Positions 32,893 to 49,032 of a stretch of 64,000 nt of DNA are shown piece after piece (the first letter of the stretch is position 1; every line of letters starts with the position of its first letter). The notes beneath the pieces are model-generated. The model worked only from the letters and a program-made list of their open reading frames with translations, was not told the origin of the DNA and made no database searches. This DNA is from Siphonodentalium dalli. Taxonomy: Eukaryota; Mollusca; Scaphopoda; Gadilida; Siphonodentaliidae. The stretch covers positions 110,711,195 through 110,775,194 of the forward strand of contig CP136065.1 in NCBI GenBank assembly GCA_032622095.1, in the 5' to 3' direction. The position numbers and the translations under genes were made by a program.

Positions 32893-35800
32893 TAGTCGGA
32901 TTCCTTATGTCGAAAAAGAATGGTCGCGCGTTTTCGGAATGTTAAAAGCGATGTGAGAACGGTTTCTATACCACCAGTGTGTCTATTTTCAGAATCTACC
33001 TGTTTCCAGCTTGATATTTTAGTGGAAACAGGTTTTTGTGAGGCTTTTGTTTGTGTACCCCTCTATTTTTCCCCCGTCCACCTGGTAATAAAAAACATGC
33101 TATTGCGCATAGCAAGTTCGGTAAGTGGCTTTCTTTGTTTATGGAAATCGCAAAACATTGAGAGATCTTGCCACAAATTACTTAATTACATATCTTAATG
33201 TGGAATTATATCATAAAATCATCAGATGAATTGTATTTATGACTGCATTTTCAATTTTCTTTCCCAAATATTAAGGTATTGTATATTCTTAAAATCAGCT
33301 ACATCACATATAGACGAACATGAACAATCTACAAGGATATCTTGATCATATGCCACAAACAAAACTTCGATACATCGATTTTTGGTAAGGATATCGCAGA
33401 AAAGCTAACCCTACCCCCACCCTAGCTGATTTCACAAGTCAGATTCCTTTGCTCGAAAACAACGGTCGCGCAATTTCGGATTGTCTAAAACGACATGCGA
33501 ACGGGTTATTTATCATTAGCGTGTCTACTTTCAGAGTTTACCTGTGTCCAGTTTAAATTTTATTGCCAAAAAAAGTGTTTTTGGACAGTTTTAAGAATTT
33601 AAAGAGCGTTTACTTATTATACAAATATTAATCCTCATAACTAACCTTCTGGTGGACTGTGCGAGTTGAAATTAACAAAGTATCAAATATGGCGGTCTAC
33701 TTTCAGAGTCTATTTGTTTCCAGTCTGACATTTTAGTGGAAACAAATTGTTTGGACGTGTGTAAAAATTTAAAGATCGTTTCCTGACACGATTAGCCTTT
33801 TCACGAATTATGCGAGTTGAAATTATGCACATATGTCAAGTATGACTCTGACATATATTTTTGAGAATGGTGTCGTCAGATAAGTCTCAGCGGGTACAGT
33901 ACTACAGTTGCAAACAAAACTAATGTTGGACCCTATAGAGAGTTTGACAATTTACTCAAATGTTCAGTGGTGGAACTTAATGGCTATCATATATGCATGG
34001 CTCTTACATGTAATCTATCGTAACTACATGTGGTTTTACCAAATTAACTTGCAGTCAGGCCACCAGATACAATAGTTGATAAAAATGTGGTTCACATCAA
34101 TCACATACATCACAATCACGTGCTTCAGTGATAATGTCAACTATTCTACAAATGTAATGTTTATCAAGACTAAAGTTTTAGGATGTTGTTGTAAAATTGA
34201 TTGATGTTGTTTTTTCATCAATTGACAAAATTAATGTTTATTGCCAGGACGAAGTACCGCATAATACGGACTTGTGTGCTAACAATTCTGCGAGTCATAT
34301 TTATGTAAGTGTCAGTCAAAACTTTTAGGACGTGGGAATATATTTTTTATTTCGTGCCCACGAAATACTAATTCGTGGCCACGAAATAACTAATTGTGAT
34401 ATACGATCGTCAGTCCCATTATTGTAATGGAAGCGGATAGAGATTATCTGATTGTAGTTGTCCACCATCTTGGCGTGAGCCACGGCGATTTTAGAAAAGT
34501 GGTGTTGTAGGGTGGCCCGTAAAACGAATTAAGTAATAACCCCTTTCACCAACCTGATCCAAAGATGCCGCCGCCCTGGGGTGGGTCACACAGGGCACCA
34601 CGACATTCAGTATATCTTGGGGTCACCATACAGCGCCAATTATACCACACCAAACGGTTAACGGGGGAGAAATTGTATAGCTGCCATATTTGAACCCATC
34701 TGGGGCGGCCATTTTGGATCGGGGATGGTGAAAGCGGGTGAATATTTAGTTTGTCTCAGTGGTCATCATACCACACACTGTGTTCGACCTAAAATGGGGG
34801 TGGGGCAATTGCATGGTACCATATATGGACCCCTCTGATCACTCATTTTATGTTCCCTCGTTCTCTCTGGGCTATAGTTTATATCGGACGTTCATGTCCC
34901 CATAGAGCCCGGGTCCCACACCATAAGGGGTTTATAGTAGCTTCTCTGCGATCGTACGCATTGTTTCTAAAACATCAAGTGTAACCATACCGTAAAGGTA
35001 TCTGGATATATACAAAGGTCAATCAGTTATTTCGTGGCCACGAATTAGTATTTCGTGACCACGAATGAGTTATTTCTTGGCAAGAATTAGTATTTCGTGG
35101 CCACCAACTTAGTTATTTCGTGGCCACGAATTAGTATTTCGTTGCCTCGAATTAGTATTTCGTTGCATTAGTAATTTCGTGGCCACGAATTAGTATTTCG
35201 TGGCCACGAAATAAATAAACAATTTCCCATGTCCTAAACCAGCCACCGTAGATTATGGATCATTCTGTTTTACTATTAAATTTGGAGAAATCCGACCAGC
35301 ATCAATGTAACAACTACAACAACTCATCTATGCCAATGATATGTTTAGCCATACATGTGGATAGGGTGGTATTGTATAAAAAATGATAAACAATGTTATC
35401 ATGTCCATATGTATTGCTAAATATTACTGGTCATATATATATGGTTGTTCTATAATTCCCGGTCGGGTTTATCAAAATTTGGAGTTTAAATTATGTTCAT
35501 CTGACGATAAAGAAAACGTTTTCTCGTCCACTCGATACATCCCCCGGGATACGTGCTTCACTCCCTCAAATCCTTTGCCACAAGAAAAAAATTAATTGTC
35601 ACTATAAATAGGCAAGACATCTATGGACACTTTCTAAGAGATAATTTATTTATAAGATATATACGTGCATTAAGTGCTTGGTCTTATACATAGTACAACA
35701 CAGTAAGATGCAAGTGACACAGTGCGGGGACAATACTGTGTCGAAGAACATAGTTGAGGGGACCCTTCCATCATCCTTCATAATGCATCATGATTCCATC

Positions 35801-37626
35801 TGTTGTGAAGAAACCATCGACTTAGGCTTAATGGATCGTTCTCCCCCAATAATATACTTGGCTTTGAACCGATCAACACTCTGGGCCGTGGTATTTCCCC
35901 GTAAATTAGATAGTGTCTATAGTTGGATGGTATTGGTTATGTTCAGATGGTGACACAGATATGAAACTGTACATGTTTGTGCCCCATGGGCCATTGATCA
36001 TTATAAGATCGAGAACCTTAGTCTAGGAAATTACCGGGAATTCACTGGAAATTGCAATTGTAGCTGATATAGGGTCAACGTTTGCGTTTCCGATGCAGTT
36101 AATACCCAAATGTGAAATTTGAGATATACCTGGCTATCAAAGTGAACCAGATGTCTTATTTAAGGTTAGCAACGGTTGCTAACCAAATGCCACAATGGTG
36201 TACTAATCATTCATTGGTATTGCCTTAAGTAGGTCAGTGTCTAATTACATGGTGTTGGTTTTGTTCAAAGTTGGGCGCATGTATGTCTAAAAATATGCAG
36301 CCACGTGTTGGTTAGGCCACTGATCATTATACGATCGGGAGACTTGCCACCGGTCCCGATAGCTCATTAGTAACAGTTACTAAGCGCATATTCGGAATTT
36401 GCAGGAAAATGCAACTATGGTTGATATCTAGTTTACTCATTAAGCTCTACTTTAGTGGAATTTCGAATTTGCTTGATTTTCACAGCTATACACGAAGCGT
36501 GGAGATTAACTGCGGTCAGAATATTGATGGTGAATATTGGGTTTCAGTCGCTGTACTGAAGTTGGCCAATGTAACTGGCATGGGAGGTGTGAAATCAAAG
36601 CCTATACCGTTATAGTAAAGATCTCAGCTGCACCGAAATGTCCATTTATCAGTAGCACAAATCATGCGATAACACATATTCTCTCAGTGCATGTGGGGTA
36701 GACTCCAATGACAACGATTGAGTTAATGAAAACGAACAACTACCATCTATACCTATGTATTTGTGACACTACATCCCGTTATGATCAACGATGTGGTTTT
36801 AAAAACTAGTCAGTGGACGTCAAGACAGACAAGTATCAAATAAAACACTAATATAATATGTAATCACATCGTGAACAGTCTTGTTGTGACTATATTCGTT
36901 TGAGTCAACATGCTGCATATTATCGATATTACAAAACCATTCGACACTTACTTTTGCCAATTACTGTATCCTGAGGCATAACTATATCATATATTGCTTC
37001 TATTAACTCACGGATAGTTACAGTGGGTCAAACACGTGTGTTAATCTACATATATAGTTGCGCACGATTGCCAATAAGTGATATTACAATCAACGTTTGA
37101 GCATAACACGAAATTCTCCATAGGGTTAAGTGTTAAATTTTGATCGCAACTGTAGCCAGCAAGAATCATCTGATCACATCCATTCTTTTTAAAACTACGT
37201 CTGTGTTTCACACTTAGTATTTTTTAGGAATATCAGTACGCGTATATCGTCATACGCAAAATGGTCCCATTTATCCAAACTACTATAATCTCCATAGGGC
37301 TCAGTGTTAAATTTTGATAACAACTGTAGCCAACAAGAATTAACCGATCACATCAAAATTTTCAAAAATACATGTAACTGTGATATCTAGTAGTTTGGAG
37401 AAGTTTCAAATCGCACCGATCACCATACGCCCGATGGCACTATCTATCGTTTTCTGTAAATACGAAACGCTCTCTAAATTATGTTGACCCCGATTTAGGA
37501 CGACCCGCCAAAATTCAAGAATGGAAACTAGTCAATCCTGAAAACACACCTACTGGGCATACATAATCCGTTTTCAGATCGCTTTTAACAAACCAAAAAT
37601 GCAAAATGACATAAGGAATCCGACTA
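32893..37626. mobile_element. 4.73 kb element with perfect 19-bp TIRs
   Basis: It starts TAGTCGGATTCCTTATGTC and ends with the exact reverse complement. Similarity runs further inward for about 120 bp (AAAAGCGAT, GTGTGTCTATTTTCAG, TTTCCA). AAA is duplicated at the insertion point by comparison with the empty site in R31 copy 2. The TIR and subterminal block recur loosely at 33430-33620 and 33690-33800. Another internal direct repeat pairs 37120-37170 with 37290-37340 (GTGTTAAATTTTGAT, then ACTGTAGCCA). I find no transposase, so it is non-autonomous or carries something unrecognised. Confidence 0.75.
34323..35240. repeat. Nested element with TTCGTGGCCACGAA palindrome arrays
   Basis: Outer inverted ends TTTTAGGACGTGGGAA (34323) and TTCCCATGTCCTAAA (35225-35239) enclose about 0.9 kb. 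Next to each end lie palindromic units TTCGTGGCCACGAA joined by ATTAGTA or AGTTA spacers: two at 34348-34395 and about seven, some imperfect, at 35026-35215. The interior is non-coding. It lies inside the 4.73 kb element. Confidence 0.75.
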
Positions 37627-38094
37627 AAAGGTTAAACAAACATATTTCTTTCAAAATGGTGGTAAGTGTTTTCTCCTGTTTTGAGCCTAATTGACAGTTA
37701 AGCTATCTGCACAGTACATAAGTTACTCTCCATTGTAGATCCATAACTCCATGCACAATGCGTTGAAGCCACTGACAATCCGAGCAAAAAACCCTATCCA
37801 ACACAAACAAGCTGTAAACAGATATATGTTATATTATGCAGATAATTAGTTATCCGACATTTCTCTTAAACCGATTCGACGTCAGAATGGTTTAAAATAA
37901 AAACCGCTTTAAAGAGAAACTAGTATACACGCCCCAGTGCAACGCGGCTCATGTAGCAGCCACAGGTATTAGACACAATTATTTTTTTAATTTAATAAAA
38001 ATCTCGGAAAGGTATCTATCTCATGTTTGATAGAGGTCAGCAATTTTCTCTACAAAAGCAACATTTAATTTTTTATTGATCTGTAATTACAGCA

Positions 38095-38985
38095 CTATGT
38101 GACCAAATAATCATAGTTTTCAAAAAAGTTTGGTTCGCCGTCGTACTTGAGATTAGTGAACATTGAAAAACATTTAAAGTTGATAAATCAAATTTATTTG
38201 GTTGGTACCCGAAACGTCCGTCCAATGAAAAATAAAAAAAATCAAACAATCCAACCCCTAAATCACCGAAATCTATACTCTAATCATCAAACTAAATATC
38301 CCTATTGTCAAACAGACGTTGTTTCACGAAGGACAGCTAATTTGGATGTGGTACTCAACATACATCGAGTTTAATAACGATTTTTGTAATTTTGTCCCCG
38401 TCAGTTTTACAGATTTCTTTTCGCGGGAGGCCATTTTTAAAGTGCGAAACAAACAGAAACGCTGCAGTAAATGACTCCAAAATAAAATAATTTTACATCG
38501 ATAAAAAAAATGTTTTATCTAATTCCTTATCTAGTGGGTATTATATATCCACCGCATGATTTTTGTCATTAAGAATGCCGGATATCAATTAAAAGGGAGA
38601 TATTAAAATTAATTTAATAAAGTTCAAGTTAGTTTCGCTTTCAGTTTTGCAAAATGGCCTCCCGCGAAAAGAAATATGTAAAACTGACGAAAGGACATAA
38701 ATCGTTATTAAACTCGATGTCTGTTGAGTACCACCCCCAAATTAGCTGTACTTCATGAAACAACGTCTGTTTGACAATACGGCTATTTAGTTTGATGATG
38801 ATAGTACAGATTTCGGTGATTTAGGGGTTGGATTATTTTCGGTTACCAAAAAATAAATTTCATTGACAACTTCGAATGATTTCGGTTACCAAAAAATAAA
38901 TTTCATTGACAACTTCGAATGATTTTCTATGCTCACTTGTTTAGAATACGACGGAAAGCTAAACTTTAACCCAAAATATGATTAC
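38095..38985. repeat. Long foldback element, arms of about 310 bp
   Basis: Left arm 38124-38438 and right arm 38651-38960 are inverted copies with moderate divergence (AATCCAACCCCTAAATCACC versus GGTGATTTAGGGGTTGGATT; GCGGGAGGCCATTTT versus AAAATGGCCTCCCGC). The right arm has a 43-bp tandem duplication (38838-38880 and 38881-38923). Frames across the arms are mirror images and not genes. Confidence 0.85.
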
Positions 38986-39458
38986 TTGGGCAGATAATGC
39001 TAGAATTCCATATCAATTTGATAAAAAAATTGCTTTTGTGGGGATGATTTTTGACCTCCTATTTTCACTATCAGCCTTGATACTTACCCTTATATATTTG
39101 TATTAATTTTTTTTTGGCCAAATACCTGTGGTAGCAGCTAGCCGGGATGAAAACCTGGAACGTTACATGATTCTTTGTGACTTTCATGACGTCAGCCAAT
39201 AGAATGTTCGCGTCATGTGCGTGCCACGACATCACGCCATAACGCGGTGATTGACAGCTAGTTTTGTGCATGTCAAACCGAGTTGTCACGGCTAACCGAG
39301 TTGTCTCGACTCTTGTAACAGCGCGAACGAGTTGCCCCGGCAAACAGATTTGTCCGGCTCATGTAACAATCCCCCCAAGATACGAAGTATTGAGCTAATT
39401 ACGTAGTCATTTTGCAACTGACTTGCAGTAGCTCACAACCAGACATCCAGCTCAACAG

Positions 39459-39554
39459 AAATAACGTCTGAATGTGTCTTTGCGAATACGACCGACAGTC
39501 CAACAGAACACCAGGGCGGGGCAGGTGACAAGGAGCACAATACGTCGTCGAGCA
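39459..39554 (+). CDS. Ser/Thr-rich linker exon, unit A copy
   Basis: 96 nt between an AACAG acceptor and a GTAAGATA donor. Phase 1 at both ends, open, encoding a stretch rich in Thr, Ser, Glu and Gly (ITSECVFANTTDSPTEHQGG, then HNTSSS). It is homologous to the exon at 40424-40537 and can splice in frame to it or to the last exon. Probably an extracellular O-glycosylated linker. The first exons of the gene were not found upstream. Confidence 0.55.
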
Positions 39555-40260
39555 GTAAGATACCATGTTTTGCTCATACACCGATTGGTTCCCGATAACT
39601 CCATTTTATTTCTAGCACCTATGGTTTGTCTCGATCATGAGTCAGCCAATACGCTCACTGCTCCTTGTAACTCCGCGATATAACTCGTCCGCAGGATGTG
39701 CATTTGTGCATAGAAGAGTAAGCGTTGCGACTAAGTCAACTAAGGGTACAACAAAGCTACGTCTTCAAGCAAATGATTTCACTGAAAATCTAGAGATATA
39801 AATAACTGCTTTCAGTTTGTGTGACTTTCTTAATTTCAGTTGACATTGAGTTGCCAGAGGAACTTTCACATTGACATGTGTTGAATTCGGCTTTCAGCAA
39901 TAGCACCATGTACGTTATAAATATAACGATGGTGGTCTGGTTGTAGAATTAACAATGGCAGCAAAGTTGAGTCGCGGAAAAATTATACATTGTTTTCATG
40001 CTTATCTATGGACTCTCTTAATATAATTAACGATGGTTCACGGTAGTGAAAGTCACTCGACCCTACATATTTTGGCATATTTTATGCCAGTTGAAAATAA
40101 CCAAATGTTTTATACTTTAATAAGTGAACACCCTTAAATGAATAATGGGAATCAAGTAACTATCAAACAAGAGTATACTACAGCTCATTATCAAATGTTT
40201 AAAAAGCAAGACACGAACTGCGACAGTACAATCTAAAGAACTGCATACTTCATTTTGCAG

Positions 40261-40385
40261 GGAAAACATGACCGTGAACTACCTTTATATATGGAGTTGA
40301 TGGTGGACACGGCTCGGTGCTCAATCTTTGTGCATTCAGTCCAGTCATAAATGTGACCGATCTTGGGCATAGTTTTGGGCAACAA
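40261..40385 (+). pseudogene. Dead PAN-like exon of unit A
   Basis: It follows a TTTTGCAG acceptor and aligns with the start of the last exon (MVDTARCSI versus LTVDKARCSI). The expected phase meets an early TGA, indels are needed for alignment, and the second half is missing at the duplication junction. Confidence 0.65.
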
Positions 40386-40423
40386 GTTGAGCTAATTACA
40401 TTATTTATTTTCATACCAAACAG

Positions 40424-41354
40424 GCAATTCAACAGAAGACACGCCTGATGGTGTCAGTGTGAACACTGGCACGACGGACATTCCGATAGCTGACGTGACC
40501 GGAGCTAGTGAAACAAGAACGAATACGACGTATAGCGGTAAGACACCACGTTTCTTCGTATATCATTATGTCCCCGATAACTTCATGTCATTTCCGCACT
40601 TATCTTTACCGCCGGTAACGTTGCGCACATTAGCAGAGTGGAGGCTGAGCGTTGTGACCAAGTCGAGTAATATGGTTTATGGTGGCGCAAATGATGGCTG
40701 TTATTAGCATGGACAATCAGGGCAATTTGTTTTAAGAATGAAATCTTCAATCAACAAACTTCAAACAAATGAATTAACTGAAAGCTGAAGTATTTAACTA
40801 TTGCAAGTTTTTATTATTGTCTGGGAGAGAAAAAAAATAGTTCTCAAAGTTAGCACACTTCTTCCAAAGTGACACTTCCTTATTTGCTATAGAAAACTAG
40901 TTTCAAAATGAGTATTGCAGAACTAAAACTAACGACATCACAAGACAGAAGTAACTGATTTCAGTGGTTTTTTGTAATGTTCTTAAGAATGGATCGCCCT
41001 AAACTGAATAATGGAAATACAGTATACAAAATAAAGTATAAAGTGAGTAGTTACTGATCAACGGCTTAAGCGCAAGATACGAACTTGTGACAGTATAATC
41101 TAATTACAAAGTGCTACACACATTATTTTACAGGGTCGGGAAATAACTATAGGGAGTTGACTGTTGACAAGGCTCGGTGCTCTATTATCACCAGTCTGAA
41201 GTCAAACAAAGAGACGGAATGCTCGGTGTTTTGCAGCATGCACCGGCAATGTCATATCTTCAGTGTCCAGAAAGGAAAGTGCATAATATTTGCTGAAGAT
41301 GGAGTCACAACAGAATTGGATAATGACTTCGAGTACTTCATCAGGCTAAACTGA
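40424..41354 (+). CDS. 3' end of a secreted PAN/apple-like gene, two exons
   Basis: Exon 40424-40537 (CAG acceptor, GTAAGAC donor, phase 1-1) encodes a Ser/Thr-rich linker: NSTEDTPDGVSVNTGTTDIP and onward to TNTTYSG. It joins in frame to exon 41134-41354, giving GSGNNYRELTVDKARCSI, then the Cys pattern ECSVFCSMHRQCHIFSVQKG and KCIIFAEDG, ending FEYFIRLN and TGA. Cysteine spacing and hydrophobic pattern resemble one PAN/apple module, a carbohydrate- or protein-binding fold of secreted and membrane proteins. AATAAA lies at 41366-41371, so this is the 3' end. N-terminal exons are unknown, so the full product is not known. Confidence 0.6.
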
Positions 41355-41365
41355 CTTTTCGTTTA

Positions 41366-41371
41366 AATAAA
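41366..41371 (+). terminator. Polyadenylation signal AATAAA
   Basis: AATAAA 12 nt after the stop codon of the PAN-like gene; a short 3' UTR. Confidence 0.6.
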
Positions 41372-42175
41372 CAAAAACTACCTGCAGTTCCTAGTCTATT
41401 TGCCCTTAAAAGGGAATATCAGCATCACTTTGTTGAAATCGGGCATTTTATTTCAATATATATAATGAATCTTGTCACAGCTGTCAATCAAAATATTATA
41501 TCAGAGTTCTGTAAGCACGGACTCCGTGTGAGTGTCCATTGCTCCATATGCGCTTAACTCAGTGAGTGTGAACAGATTCTCATTTCGAAATCGTCATCAG
41601 TCGATCAGAATGGCACATTGAGATGTACTCAAACTAGATCAAGCTTGAAAATAGGTCCCGATTTTCGCCCATGCCGGGGTTAGGACCGCGCCAACTTCCT
41701 CTATCCCAGACTGCGATGATCACTCAGCCGGTCATTTGCTGCCTTCAACAGTTCAACGGTAACACTAATTTAGATATCAGCATACTTTCAGTGATAGATG
41801 ATGGGCAGTTTTCAAACAATTATTTTGTTGTAAAATTATAATGTACTGAAATTTTGAGTTGTGCACTAATGTTGGGAACTTATCAATTATTATAGAAGTG
41901 GCTCTTCTTTTTTTGTGACACTCATTCGGGCTTCCATATTTAAAAGCGAGAACTAGGTATGTCATTGTAGTGTGAACCAGCAGAAAAAACAGGCTGTGAG
42001 ATAAATATTGTATAATTATGTATTTGGGCAGGCGATTGCGTATAAAAGCGGTAATTATCCACTGCGCACAGTTCTTGGTTCACTGATGCAGTAACCATGC
42101 ATGAGGTAGGACCATAAGGCCTCTCCTCGACATCAGACACTAAGTTTGACGAAGGTAAATACTCTCAATTCGTAG
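41372..42175. other. No gene recognised
   Basis: Non-coding; no repeat boundary recognised. Confidence 0.4.
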
Positions 42176-42184
42176 CTTACTAAT

Positions 42185-42480
42185 GCTGAAGGGGTCACTC
42201 TCACCAAAAAAAAAGTGCTGAAGGGTACACAGGTTTTGAAATGTCGTTTAAATGACTTTTAGTTTCCGTATCTGCCATGATTTCTGTTAGAGAATAATTG
42301 TTTATGTTCCAATGATCATTAAAATTAACTGAAAACAAACTTCTAATGGGCGCCATAACTTCAGAAACACAGTTTGGGTAACGGTGTTAGTGACGATCAC
42401 AAATCCTGTGTACCCTTCAGCACATTTTCAAACCCTGTGTACAATTCAGCACTTTTTTTGGTGAGAGTGACCCCATCAGC
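42185..42480. mobile_element. 296-bp foldback MITE, 9-bp target duplication
   Basis: The left arm GCTGAAGGGGTCACTCTCACC and the right arm GGTGAGAGTGACCCCATCAGC are inverted partners, continuing through an A/T run and GTGCTGAAGGGTACACAGG. CTTACTAAT flanks both ends (42176-42184, 42481-42489). A 9-bp duplication suggests a Mutator-type element. No coding sequence. Confidence 0.85.
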
Positions 42481-43008
42481 CTTACTAATGCAGACGCCGT
42501 GCAATCATGGAACTCAAATCACCCAAAAAACGTCCATTACACGCGAAATATTTCCGACCAAACTGGCCGCCATAGCACTGAAAAAGTTTGCCAAGCGATC
42601 TTCATACAATAAACATTCATACTGAGTTCGTGCCTCCATAAATCTAGTACATATGATGGTTTGTTTTCTATTATTTCATGTAATATGTGTTTCCGATGCA
42701 TCTAAACCTCACATCAAAGTATTTCAAAGTTTTGTGGACCTATTTTGTCACCGGAACCGGCTAGGAATGTGACAAAAAACCTAGAATTACTAGGTATAAT
42801 TTTAGTCTGAAAACCGCCGCGGACCTTTAAGACTTTATAGTTCATCTTGAGAAATATAAATTTTCTTAGGAAGCACTGGTGGAACATGGAGATTAAATAC
42901 CTGGATGCCGAGGGGTTCAAAAATAGACATCGAGGTATCAAATACCCATGTATATCCGAAATGACGATGTTGGACACACGGCAACAGGCTATGTCCAAGA
43001 CCATACAT

Positions 43009-43273
43009 AGTTCAGTCCCCTGATACACTTACCGCTGCCAGCATCCACACATTTGTGAAGAAATCACTCATTTATTTATTTGAGACTTTTGTTGGTTACA
43101 ATTCATTCTGCATTATTCTGAGAAACTGAACTATCCATGTTCATTTGAAAATTGTCTGGATCAAGCCAGAATGAATTGTAACTGACAAAACACTTCAATT
43201 ATTTTTTATATTTAATTAAGAAAATACACATGCCGGCAGCGGTCATACATAGAGTTGAGAAGGGGACTGAACT
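43009..43273. repeat. Nested inverted repeats
   Basis: AGTTCAGTCCCC (43009) returns as GGGGACTGAACT (43262-43273), with ACCGCTGCCAGCAT/ATGCCGGCAGCGGT further in. Inside lies a second, perfect 16-bp inverted pair, GTTACAATTCATTCTG at 43095-43110 and 43167-43182. Probably one small element inside another. Confidence 0.6.
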
Positions 43274-44180
43274 CTGTTTTGTAGCTTGGGCTGTGCCCTC
43301 AACTTAAGTGTGGTTTTCATCGGTCCTCATATTAATTCACACCAATAAGAATTCAGTAGCCCACCTATTATGAATCGGACGTCCGATGACGCCAAACACG
43401 TTGTGGTAAAGCAAGGTCACGATTAGTGAAAACAGCCAGTTCAAAGGTCATTTATACGATGGTTCAAGTGCTCCAGAATATTCATACATCCCAGATGTTC
43501 CGCGAATGTTCTCCTCAACCACGATGTCATCATATATCTCGTTACAACCGGATGTGGGCACAAAACCTAATAACCCAAAACCTAAGGGCAACGCAAACAA
43601 TCACAAACCCGAATGACGTTGTATAAGCTGTGTTCTTAAATGTGTTAATACAATGGACATAATTAAAAGAAGTTATAGCATTTTAAATCTTTGATGTAAG
43701 AGGGTTATTTTTGACCCCTTCAACGATAGTTTCCCCTAGATGAGCCAGACAACCATAATTCAAGAATATTTAACAAAGTTCAAAACCATCTAACAAGGCA
43801 CATTTAACACAATATCATGTATATTCAAATCAAATCCCGAAAAGCGGCGAGTCCACTAAGACGGGATTGATGTTAGTGGTTGAAGCAACTACTTTCGCCA
43901 GATCAGAATAGCTGCGGGGGAATAGATATTCAATAGAATTGCACATGGGATACGTGTCACATAATGGGGATTCTGTTTCCAGAAATATCATTGTAGACAT
44001 GTATCTGATTGGACAGTCCCATCGAGGTTGTAGATACCGTGAACGGCTCGATTTCCAGAATTCCCAGAGCACTTCCAGAAAACAGATCTTTCTTCAACGG
44101 AATATCCCATGGAGAAAACACCGCCATTTTGGGTTTCCAATGCGATTGTGTATTATGTTTGATTTTCTTGTGTTAACAAT

Positions 44181-48526
<4,346 letters not shown>

Positions 48527-48688
48527 CTGTTTAAAATACAAGATAGGCCCATTTAAACGGACACATTCATTGACGAATATTGTTCATTTGAACCTACACA
48601 TTATTTCTACATTATTCGGATGGAGATATGGATAGTGATTGCGCAGAATATCGATCTACGTGATTCATATATTATAAAGTTATTATAC

Positions 48689-48806
48689 AATGTTGTGTAC
48701 AGTATGTGTTTTTTGTACGAACCAATGTTGTTGTGAAAAGTCATATTGGACTCGACGCTGCCACAACCTGGACGATTACAAGAAATCACATACTGTACAC
48801 AACATT
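48689..48806. repeat. Perfect 20-bp inverted repeat
   Basis: AATGTTGTGTACAGTATGTG (48689-48708) and its exact reverse complement (48787-48806), about 78 bp apart. No target duplication seen. The 67-codon frame across it is not supported. Confidence 0.8.
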
Positions 48807-49032
48807 GGGGATTTTGATTATCTATACAATCCTGTATTTGATCTTCAGAAAGCATTTGAACATTGGAACAGTGAAGTGAACAAAAAAAACTAAATGCGAA
48901 AGAGAAACGTCTGCCTAAATCCACAGGAACAATGCGCACGCATAGCAATTTAACTCACTGACTAACTTGCCAATATAGTTACTGGGTTGTGATTATAATT
49001 AATTCGAGACGACACCCGGAGTCCCGATAACC

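Larger units (their letters stand above)
32738..37900. repeat. Dispersed repeat R31, copy 3, split by a 4.73 kb element
   Basis: 32738-32892 and 37627-37900 join to give one R31 copy. The break lies at AAACAAA / AAAGGTTAAAC. Confidence 0.8.
39392..40385 (+). repeat. Tandem duplication unit A of the PAN-like gene
   Basis: A unit of about 994 bp, homologous to 40386-41354. Both begin TTGAGCTAATTAC, hold a short phase 1-1 exon, a similar intron (CCGATAACT, GCGTTGTGAC-like) and the start of a PAN-like exon. Unit A's PAN exon is cut off where unit B begins. Confidence 0.75.

Noticed and set aside
35026-35215. CRISPR-like array
   Set aside because: Spacers are 5-10 nt and themselves repeated, units are palindromes and vary; this is a eukaryotic transposon array.
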